Shown one piece after another: positions 1 through 6,569 of a stretch of DNA of 26,204 nt. Source of the DNA: Pyrodictium delaneyi (GTDB lineage: Archaea; Thermoproteota; Thermoprotei_A; Sulfolobales; Pyrodictiaceae); assembly GCA_015661645.1 (NCBI GenBank), contig DQVR01000068.1, forward strand, positions 1-26,204, in the 5' to 3' direction. Each line of letters opens with the position of its first letter. Within the stretch, counting starts at the first letter, position 1. Made by a program: the position numbers and the translations under genes. Below the pieces are notes generated by a model. That model had not been told where the DNA came from and made no database searches. It saw only the letters and a program-made list of their open reading frames with translations.

Positions 1-2571
1 GAAACCATTGATCATCTTCCTAAATGCTTCACGCTTCACGTAGCTAAAGTCGTAGTAAGTATTCTTGGCCAGGCTTAGTATGTCGCGGTCCCATATTCTG
101 TTGATGAATTCCTCGTGCCACTTCTTGTCACGGCTCTTCTCTACTATGTACTGTACCCAGCTCTTCCCAGCAGTCTTAGCAGCCTTGTCTACATCCTCTG
201 GGAAGAAGCCGCTTACAATGCCCTTTGGCACCAGGCCTTCGTCCTCCCATGCCTTGCCCAGCATAGCGAATATCATGTGGTCGCCGACGGCCTCGCCCGG
301 TGGCTGTATGATGTACGCTGCTACAGCATATCTGCGTTCAGAGCAGCCGTACTTGAACTCCTTCTCGCCCCAGGCTGCTGCCGGCAACACTAGGTCGGCT
401 AGGTCGGTGGTTCTCGTCGGGTAGATGTCGCTGACCACTATGAACGGGAATGCCGGGTCGTCGTCGTGCGGCTTAGCCATGCCGGCACGGAACTTGAACA
501 CGTTCGGCAGGCTATGGCCTGGGTTGGTCTCGGCTATCCAGACTATCTTCAGCTGGCCAGCGTTTACACGACGGAACATCTCTACAACGTGTGGACCTGG
601 CACTGGGTGTACGTAGACATTCTCTACCTCCTTCTTTATAGCATCGGCCGAGTAGCCACGCTCTCTTAGATAGTCCTCGGTGAGCTTCTTCCAAATGTTC
701 TCTACCTGCTCTCTGGCGGCCTTGAGGGCTATGAGCCTACCGTAGGGCAGTACATGTGCTAGACCGCCCTGGTCACGGATACCGCCACACGCATTTGGCT
801 GACCGGTAAGGCTGAGTGCGCCAGCCCCATACTTACCTATCTGACCAGTTAGAGCGAGGAAGTTTATAATACTGTTTACTGTGTGGACTCCCTGTATCTT
901 CTGGTTAACGCCCATCGTCCATAGGACTAGGAGACGGTTCTTAGCCATCCACTTAGCGGCGAGCCTCATAGCCTCTATTGGATCAATCTCTACGAATGGA
1001 TCGTTGCTGGCCATGTTGACCTTGTCTGGACTCAATTCGCCAGCCTTTATGAGCTGCTCAGCGGTCTTCCTATTGATTAGTGGTTTTTCGTCGCCGAAGA
1101 GTATCTTTACCATTATTTCTGGCTTGTATAGCTCAAGGAACTTTAGGTAAAGCGCAAAGCCCTTCCACCAGTCCTTTTCCACATCTTCTTCGCTCTTGTA
1201 CTCCTTGCCAACGCTTGGATATAGCTTGTAGTTAGCAGCATTACTCGCAGTGGTGCCCATGTCCCAGACCTTATTTAGGTCGCCCATGTTGTTGTACTTG
1301 TTGTTGTACTCCTTGAGTGCCCATGTCTTGGCGGTGCTGACTGGTATAGCGAAGTCCGCGTGGCGCTTTAGCCAGGTTATGTCCACATACTCGCCTCTAC
1401 ACTCAACCTTACCGGTCCTAGCGTCTACCTTACACTTGTCTAGATCATACATTACTATGTGTGCTAGAGTGTTGAGAAATGCTACGTCCATACTCCAGCG
1501 TAGTGGGAGCCATAGGTCAGCGATGCTGCCGCTTCTAGTCTTGCGCGGATCCGCCAGAATTACTTTTACCTTGTCAGGGTTCTTCTGCTTCACCTGCGCA
1601 ATGCGGCCGAATACTATTGGGTGCGCTTCTGCAGTGTTCGTGCCTATCAGAAGGAAGGTCTCAGCATGTGTACCGGTGTCGGGCTCCGGTATATCTATGT
1701 GGTCATAGCTTACTTCAGGCTCGTCCGCTCCAAAGCTTGTTATAAAGCCGCCTACTGCGCTAACCATACACATACGCGGGTTGCCGTCTAGATTGTTGGT
1801 GTGTATACCACCCTTAGTGAGCTTGTTTATTACGTAGCTCTCCTCGGTGCCTAGCTGGCCACTGCCGTAGTAGGCGAAACTATGTGGGCCATACTTCTGA
1901 AGAGCGTACTTGAACATTGCGGTAAAGAACTTTACAGCTGTGTCCCAGTCGATCTCTACGTAGTTCTTCTTTATGTGTTCTACCGTGGGTGCTGTCGCAT
2001 CCACGTTCTTGCTTACCTGGCGGTTCTTTACACGAGGTGCCTCTGGTATCTCCTCGGGTGTTATCGGGGGCCTATTCTTGCCGGGTATAATCCAGTCCTT
2101 GATAACCAGTGGCTTCTTTAGCCTCTGCTCATACGCTTGCTCGTTTCCACCGTGGCCTATTGACTTGTGTATGTAGAAGGCCTTAGTACAGAGTGCACCC
2201 TTGTTTACAGGGTACGTGGGTATACCCATTAGGGCTACTATGTCCTTAGCCATACCGGTCTGTGGGTCAACTATCACCTGTGCCTGGACGCCACAACCTG
2301 TGCCACAGAACCTACAAGGGCCTACAGGGACAACTGCTAGCCTGGGCTTGGCCGGCTGGGTCTCCTCAGCCTCTGTGGTAGTAGCGGCCTCACCAGGAGT
2401 CGCTGTCTCAGTCATAGTCTTCGTCAAGGTCTCTGTAAGCGTTTTGGTTACCGTCTCGTAGACTGTCTTCTCCCTGCCAGTACCATAGTATGTAACTACA
2501 CCGCCGACAGCAGCTAGGGCGGCACCAAGGGCTATAGCCTTGAGCACGTCTCTACGAGTTTCATCCGGCAA
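1..2571 (-). CDS. napA: NapA-type periplasmic nitrate reductase, catalytic subunit (C-terminus cut by window edge)
   Basis: Catalytic molybdopterin subunit predicted to reduce nitrate to nitrite outside the membrane. The visible 857 residues begin at a TTG (2571), with GGGGG 8 nt upstream. A Tat signal follows (TRRDVLK at residues 5-11, then a hydrophobic stretch to about 29). Residues 36-71 are a threonine-rich stalk. A [4Fe-4S] site follows as CX2CX3CX34C at Cys86, 89, 93 and 128. Cys268 in GNPRMCMVSAVGG is the expected molybdenum ligand, as in NapA; NarG has Asp there. Other NapA-like blocks are TMGVNQ, SLTGQPNACGG and the late WGEKEFKYGCSERR. By comparison with E. coli NapA (828 aa), roughly 200 C-terminal residues (the cofactor-capping domain) lie beyond the edge. 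NapA assignment is strong; substrate nitrate is inferred from family similarity. Formate dehydrogenase is less likely because the NapA-specific blocks fit better. Confidence 0.88.
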   Translation of the reverse strand, partial: MPDETRRDVLKAIALGAALAAVGGVVTYYGTGREKTVYETVTKTLTETLTKTMTETATPGEAATTTEAEETQPAKPRLAVVPVGPCRFCGTGCGVQAQVIVDPQTGMAKDIVALMGIPTYPVNKGALCTKAFYIHKSIGHGGNEQAYEQRLKKPLVIKDWIIPGKNRPPITPEEIPEAPRVKNRQVSKNVDATAPTVEHIKKNYVEIDWDTAVKFFTAMFKYALQKYGPHSFAYYGSGQLGTEESYVINKLTKGGIHTNNLDGNPRMCMVSAVGGFITSFGADEPEVSYDHIDIPEPDTGTHAETFLLIGTNTAEAHPIVFGRIAQVKQKNPDKVKVILADPRKTRSGSIADLWLPLRWSMDVAFLNTLAHIVMYDLDKCKVDARTGKVECRGEYVDITWLKRHADFAIPVSTAKTWALKEYNNKYNNMGDLNKVWDMGTTASNAANYKLYPSVGKEYKSEEDVEKDWWKGFALYLKFLELYKPEIMVKILFGDEKPLINRKTAEQLIKAGELSPDKVNMASNDPFVEIDPIEAMRLAAKWMAKNRLLVLWTMGVNQKIQGVHTVNSIINFLALTGQIGKYGAGALSLTGQPNACGGIRDQGGLAHVLPYGRLIALKAAREQVENIWKKLTEDYLRERGYSADAIKKEVENVYVHPVPGPHVVEMFRRVNAGQLKIVWIAETNPGHSLPNVFKFRAGMAKPHDDDPAFPFIVVSDIYPTRTTDLADLVLPAAAWGEKEFKYGCSERRYAVAAYIIQPPGEAVGDHMIFAMLGKAWEDEGLVPKGIVSGFFPEDVDKAAKTAGKSWVQYIVEKSRDKKWHEEFINRIWDRDILSLAKNTYYDFSYVKREAFRKMINGF

Positions 2572-2619
2572 TATACAAACCCCCTTGGCAGCTTATGAAC
2601 GGGCCGCTAGAAGGACACC

Positions 2620-2627
2620 CCTTTTAG
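2620..2627 (-). promoter_or_regulatory. Candidate TATA box for napA
   Basis: On the minus strand CTAAAAGG lies about 53 nt upstream of the TTG start. A start of transcription near 2598 would leave a leader of about 27 nt carrying the GGGGG ribosome site at 2580-2584. Position and sequence fit an archaeal promoter, but there is no experimental support. Confidence 0.4.
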
Positions 2628-2775
2628 GGCTCCGTAGGAATCTGCATATTCAAACCAATATTTTAGTGGTCACCCATATTGTTTCGGGCCTCCAGAGTAT
2701 AGGGCCATGACGTAACCGGCATTAGATCGGCTACAACCACATAAACCGGAGTAGCTGTGCGGGGTATAGCGTGGA

Positions 2776-3714
2776 ATGCCCGCCACAATACATTACTACA
2801 ACCATATACTTGTTATCGGGTCTGGCTTAGACGAAGTCCTCGAACCAGGTCAGAGAATAGTACTGCTCGATGACTTTTATACTGACATCTACGGTGACTA
2901 CGTGTTCCTCGGATACGACGTTGTAGCTGAGACCATAAATACAGAGAGAGCGGATTATGTTGGCCTCTTTACGGCCGCCGTGCTTCTTGACGCAGATCCT
3001 TCCGTTATTGTATGCGGCACTGAACCCGACCGATGTCTCCTAGCACTAGCTGCCCACCGCATCTACCATAATGCAGAGGAGCCGGCCAGAGCAGTAGAGG
3101 AGGCCGCTACTCTGCTAAAGCAGCTCTATGGCAAGAAGCCAAGACCAAAAATACAAGGCCTAGCTGGGCTAGCCGGCCTCTACGCCGCACTAAAGGCTAC
3201 TGGAGATGTGTCCCGTCTTTCATCAGTCATGGCTCTCGCCCTAAACTATGAGTATGGCCGCGGAAGGCTACACTATGGAGAGACTGTGTCGTGGCTAGCC
3301 CTCATAGGTGCTAGCCACACCGCTGTACTGGCAGGGCTTCTCCACTTCCTCGTTGAGGGTCCCGGCTTACCACACGAGCTGCTAGAAAGACGGCTAGATG
3401 CTGTAGGAGAGGACAACCTAGCTACACTCCTCGGCGAAAGCGGCAGAAAAGCTCTAGAGATACTCCGAGACTACATAGGCCATATGGAACGTGAGGATTC
3501 GCGTACACTGGCGCTTGTCGAGGCTCTAGGCCCCGGTGAGCCCTACATACTCCACGTGGACCGACAGGATGGAGAACTTAGAGTCTACTGCAGGGCGGGA
3601 GAACATGGAGAGCCCGACAAGGATTGCGTGGCAGCCGTTGAAAAGGCTACAAAACTACTCCCACTAAAGACTATAGGGATAAGCAACATGCGCATCTCTA
3701 CGACGCTAGACTAA
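2776..3714 (+). CDS. Unrecognised protein with a CX5R phosphatase-like loop
   Basis: A 312-residue soluble protein that I cannot assign to a named family. Residues 77-86 read VIVCGTEPDR, a hydrophobic strand followed by Cys80-X5-Arg86, then a helix-like stretch and EARAVEEA-like sequence. This is the layout of the phosphate-binding loop in protein tyrosine/dual-specificity phosphatases. The usual Gly-rich loop and the Ser/Thr after Arg are missing (Cys87 follows). Residues 120-230 are Ala/Leu-rich and probably helical. The C-terminal 60 residues contain two more cysteines (near residues 276 and 286). No signal peptide or membrane segment is visible. It starts at ATG preceded by GTGG. It runs opposite to the flanking nap-region genes, so it is not in their operon. 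Phosphatase activity is speculation. Confidence 0.7.
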   Translation: MPATIHYYNHILVIGSGLDEVLEPGQRIVLLDDFYTDIYGDYVFLGYDVVAETINTERADYVGLFTAAVLLDADPSVIVCGTEPDRCLLALAAHRIYHNAEEPARAVEEAATLLKQLYGKKPRPKIQGLAGLAGLYAALKATGDVSRLSSVMALALNYEYGRGRLHYGETVSWLALIGASHTAVLAGLLHFLVEGPGLPHELLERRLDAVGEDNLATLLGESGRKALEILRDYIGHMEREDSRTLALVEALGPGEPYILHVDRQDGELRVYCRAGEHGEPDKDCVAAVEKATKLLPLKTIGISNMRISTTLD

Positions 3715-3730
3715 CCAGATAACAGAAGTA

Positions 3731-4735
3731 TTATACTAACTTTGTGCCCCTAAGAGCCTCTACCATCTTTACAACAACCTCCTTAAGACTCCTCCTCGGC
3801 CTTGCGTAGCCGGTAAATGCTGCTATGCCTGCCTCAGCTAGATTCCCGCTGACGCGTATACTGTTTTTAACAAGCATACTAGCCGCACTAGTGCTAGCAA
3901 CCTCTAGGCCACAACCACGGCACACACCACTACCAGCATACACGTGTACATACACCCCGAAGTCTGTCAACACTTTAAGTAGCCTAGGACTAAGCCAGCT
4001 CACACACGGCACGTGGAAGGGGGCGAGCCGGGCCGGGCTGGCCTCAACCGCTAATTTATCTAGTTGCTCGAGCCTACTACGGCATATGAAGAGTATACCG
4101 TCAAGCCCATAGTCGTCTATGAACCTGTAAGTGTAGAGAAGCCCCGAAGGCCCTGTCCAGAGTGGAGCCTCGACACTCTCTGGACACTCCCAGGCACAGA
4201 GCATACAGCCTTGACACCTACTTTCATCGAGCCTACCTGCCTCTAAAGCGGAGAAAGGGCATACAGCCTCGCTCCCACAAACTACTGGCGTCGATCGGAG
4301 CCTGGGCAGTAGAACATACCTATGAGGTACTAGGAATAGACGACGTAGTACTTCCCGACGTGAGACACGTGGGCTCCGTCGCCGGGCATTCTTTCTCTCT
4401 GCAAGAGTCGTTACAAGCATGCCTATCCAGTACTCGATGATACTGTCAAGGGAGAGTCCAGATAGCATAGTCTCGGGTATCCCGGTCGCCTCTACAAGGA
4501 ACGGGTTCCTACCAAGCTCACTCAACTCTTCTAATAGCCTGCTGAAACCACTAAGCGCTGGCGTTACAAACAGTATAGGTTTGAACGGCTCTTTTGCCCA
4601 GACACTGTCAACAAGGTCTATAACTGCACTTGTTTCACTAAGCTGCACCTCAATACTCTTCGTACACTTCTCCGAAACTAGGCCCCCTATACAGAATACC
4701 TCAACAGTATTATCACCGACATCGCTATCCTTCAT
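3731..4735 (-). CDS. Ferredoxin/MvhD-like iron-sulfur electron-transfer protein
   Basis: A 334-residue cytoplasmic-looking protein. I chose the ATG at 4735 because AGGTGG lies 8 nt upstream and a TATA box at 4795-4803 rules out the longer start at 4792. Residues 153-184 hold a ferredoxin-type region: a complete CX2CX2CX3CP site (Cys174, 177, 180, 184) preceded by Cys153 and Cys159-Pro, which look like a second, partly lost cluster. The C-terminal part has Cys218 (ILFICRS), Cys244 (HVPC) and CRGC (272, 275). This spacing resembles the MvhD/HdrA-associated family of electron-transfer subunits. The N-terminal 150 residues are not recognised; they include an Arg-rich stretch (118-132). It lies between the nap gene and a cytochrome, so a role in anaerobic electron transfer is plausible but inferred. 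Confidence 0.72.
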   Translation of the reverse strand: MKDSDVGDNTVEVFCIGGLVSEKCTKSIEVQLSETSAVIDLVDSVWAKEPFKPILFVTPALSGFSRLLEELSELGRNPFLVEATGIPETMLSGLSLDSIIEYWIGMLVTTLAERKNARRRSPRVSRREVLRRLFLVPHRYVLLPRLRSTPVVCGSEAVCPFSALEAGRLDESRCQGCMLCAWECPESVEAPLWTGPSGLLYTYRFIDDYGLDGILFICRSRLEQLDKLAVEASPARLAPFHVPCVSWLSPRLLKVLTDFGVYVHVYAGSGVCRGCGLEVASTSAASMLVKNSIRVSGNLAEAGIAAFTGYARPRRSLKEVVVKMVEALRGTKLV

Positions 4736-4794
4736 GTAACTTTCCACCTTTAGATCCAGGTGACAAATTGCTGCTCTTAGCAGGCACGACACGA

Positions 4795-4803
4795 GTATAT
4801 ACC
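4795..4803 (-). promoter_or_regulatory. Candidate TATA box for the iron-sulfur protein gene
   Basis: GGTATATAC on the minus strand, centred about 64 nt upstream of the ATG at 4735. Transcription would start near 4773, leaving a leader of about 38 nt with the AGGTGG ribosome site. The box lies immediately upstream of the alternative start at 4792, which argues against that start. Confidence 0.45.
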
Positions 4804-4922
4804 AGGAGCAGCCAGACAGTTCATAACTTGATCAGGGGTTTCTATAGCTGAGTTGTGCCTGGTAAAAATATCTTAGGTCTCTTAATGATTATAATGCTTA
4901 TCTAGCTAGAGGGTTTGAGATA

Positions 4923-4951
4923 TAATGCTGGCTACTTTCTTGTCAGCATTA
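4923..4951 (-). terminator. Hairpin across the stop codon of the cytochrome gene
   Basis: TAATGCTG (4923-4930) and CAGCATTA (4944-4951) form a perfect 8-bp inverted repeat with a 13-nt loop that contains the stop codon at 4932-4934. It could mark or protect the 3' end of the minus-strand transcript. No strong T-tract follows directly, so a termination role is a guess. Confidence 0.35.
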
Positions 4952-5642
4952 GGTAGCCGCCAACTACTATTATGAACACTACTATTGCCACGCCTATAGC
5001 CATTGCCGTGTTATGCTCCTTTACAGTACCAACTGGTGTTGTAGTTACAGTCGTAGTGATCTTTGTCTCTGTGGCTACCTTGGTTGTTACCGTAGATGCA
5101 GATTCCGGAGCAGGCTGTGCTTGCTCTCCACCTGCAGCTTTAATGCCTATCTCCTTGTATGCATATGCATCGCCATTGAAGCTGCCGTCCCCGTCAGTAG
5201 CGAGTACAGCTATCTTGAATGTTACTGTTTCAGGCCTGTCGGGCGCTTTCCACTCAAAGGTCCACTCGCGCTGCATAGAGCCGTCCTTGGTGTGTGTTAG
5301 CAGTTTCTCGCCAGTCGGCGTTGTAGATATGAATGTGTTTTTCTCGTCTATAACTATGAGATCGCCGGCGTTGACCTGCACCGCGAGCCCACCACAAGCA
5401 ACACCACCGCTGCAGTCAGGGCCCTTTGTTATCTTGACCGTTATCTTGTAGGTCTTACCTGGCTCGTACTTCTCAGGAAGCCCCTCGACCACCATCTCCG
5501 CGGGATTCTTGTCTGCGCCCACGTGGCACTGCGTACAATCCAGCTGCGGGGCGCCATTACTCATCGAGTTTGCATGAAGGGCAGCAACACCGACTACTAC
5601 TATAAAGGCCAGCATACCGAGTACAGGTAGAAGCCGCCTCAT
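4932..5642 (-). CDS. Membrane-anchored monoheme cytochrome c, choice-of-anchor-V/Reeler-like
   Basis: A 236-residue exported protein. Residues 4-24 are a signal/anchor helix. The sequence SNGAPQLDCTQCHVG gives one c-type heme site (Cys36, Cys39, His40). A beta-rich domain to about residue 168 follows, with Cys77 and Cys83 that could form a disulfide. The opening GAP..CTxCHxG and the following domain match choice-of-anchor-V (Reeler-like) proteins. Residues 183-208 are a threonine-rich stalk, and residues 213-233 form a C-terminal membrane helix ending in a short basic tail. The product should sit on the outer face of the membrane. It starts at ATG with GGTGAGGT upstream and a TATA box at 5681-5690. 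Its closeness to NapA suggests an electron-transfer role, which is not proven. Confidence 0.82.
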   Translation of the reverse strand: MRRLLPVLGMLAFIVVVGVAALHANSMSNGAPQLDCTQCHVGADKNPAEMVVEGLPEKYEPGKTYKITVKITKGPDCSGGVACGGLAVQVNAGDLIVIDEKNTFISTTPTGEKLLTHTKDGSMQREWTFEWKAPDRPETVTFKIAVLATDGDGSFNGDAYAYKEIGIKAAGGEQAQPAPESASTVTTKVATETKITTTVTTTPVGTVKEHNTAMAIGVAIVVFIIVVGGYLMLTRK

Positions 5643-5680
5643 GGCAGGACCTCACCATTCCTTGTTCTGCTTAGTTTACC

Positions 5681-5690
5681 AATTTTAAAC
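5681..5690 (-). promoter_or_regulatory. Candidate TATA box for the cytochrome gene
   Basis: GTTTAAAATT on the minus strand, about 43 nt upstream of the ATG. Transcription would start near 5657, leaving a short leader with the GGTGAGGT ribosome site (about 5649-5656). Sequence and spacing are typical for archaea. Confidence 0.5.
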
Positions 5691-5819
5691 ACAGCCCCTC
5701 CTATATGATAAATTAGTACTGTGCCACAAATCTTCGGGCCTTTTCGGTATACGTAGACATGTCCATCACAAGCCTACCCAATATAATACCTTTACATAAT
5801 TCCACGAGGAATACCAACC

Positions 5820-5924
5820 ATGCCAGTAAACTATAACAAGTCTCTTACAATACAGCTATTACTCTATATGAGAAAGGTACCAATAAAGAAACCGGGTATT
5901 CTGCCATACTATCGCAGTCTATAA
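5820..5924 (+). CDS. Possible 34-residue basic small protein
   Basis: ATG preceded by ACGAGGAATACCAACC (GAGG ribosome-like site about 10 nt upstream) and by AT-rich TATA-like sequence at 5780-5800. The product is rich in Lys, Tyr and Leu and starts MPVNYNKSLT. No family is recognised and the spacing of signals may be chance in AT-rich DNA. Confidence 0.2.
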   Translation: MPVNYNKSLTIQLLLYMRKVPIKKPGILPYYRSL

Positions 5925-6460
5925 CTATAAGGAGTGGGCAGAAAGCAGGCTACCAGTGTTTAACCTAATGATTAACACAGCATCGATCACAATGCGAAAC
6001 CTCGCTTAACAAGTCTATTGTAAAATCTCGGGGCTACTTGAACCTCGGGAGAGATCAGTAGCAGAGACTATCAGCCTATGCTAGTATAATAGAATAGATA
6101 ATACAATAGACCTACGCTTCTACTCCTCGGCTGCGACCGGTGATTATCTACCAGTATAACGGCTCTGTACCCCGTGTATACACATGGCTATTATGCCCCT
6201 CATTCCAGTCTAAGGTAGAGTTTAGACACGTCTCGAAGCGCTTAACAACCCTGCCCTTCACACCATTGCTCCTAACCCACTGTAGGTAACGCTGACCCTG
6301 TTAATACTGCATCTTAAGATCGATTCGCCTAGGCAAGCCAATTCTCAGCAGCACGGCCTAGACCTTGCTGGCACGGACCGCATAGTATACAAGGTTACTG
6401 CGTTCAAAGAATAGAAAGGGTAGAGCCGAAGACAAGCCTTTCTAAGGGACTTTGCTGTAG

Positions 6461-6535
6461 CGGGCCCGCGGGGATTTGAACCCCGGACCTCCGGCTCCGA
6501 AGGCCGGCGCCCTATCCTGGCTAGGCTACGGGCCC
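6461..6535 (-). tRNA. tRNA-Arg (anticodon UCG)
   Basis: A 75-nt gene on the minus strand. The acceptor stem GGGCCCG pairs with CGGGCCC. U8 and A9 are followed by a D arm. The anticodon stem CCGGC/GCCGG encloses the loop CUUCGGA, so the anticodon is UCG (reads CGA, Arg). The T arm is CGGGG-TTCAAAT-CCCCG. The discriminator base is G and CCA is not encoded. There is no intron. It lies 34 bp downstream of argS on the same strand, so it may be co-transcribed with its own synthetase. Confidence 0.95.
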
Positions 6536-6569
6536 GCCTTTCTGGAGGCTGGCCGAGTAGATGCCTTTA

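Larger units (their letters stand above)
5643..6460. other. About 800 bp without a convincing gene
   Basis: Lies between the cytochrome promoter and the 3' end of tRNA-Arg. It is more AT-rich than the neighbouring genes in its left half. Contents I can see: the cytochrome promoter; one weak small ORF (5820-5924); a perfect 10-bp inverted repeat, GTCTATTGTA at 6013-6022 and TACAATAGAC at 6102-6111; and a minus-strand stretch (about 6148-6436) that reads protein-like but contains in-frame stops at 6301-6303 and 6358-6360. No second copy of the tRNA 3' end was found, so there is no sign of an integrated element. Confidence 0.6.

Noticed and set aside
65..2461. Plus-strand ORFs of 60-152 residues across the left end
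   Set aside because: All are antisense shadows of the continuous NapA frame, which has conserved cofactor motifs.
5643..6460. Integrated element using tRNA-Arg as attachment site
   Set aside because: No duplicate of the tRNA 3' end, integrase or mobile gene was seen in the gap or nearby.
6460..6537. tRNA ends extended by GC/GC pairing beyond the acceptor stem (6460-6537)
   Set aside because: Extended pairing is real in sequence, but U8/A9 and the discriminator fall in place only with the 6461-6535 boundaries.
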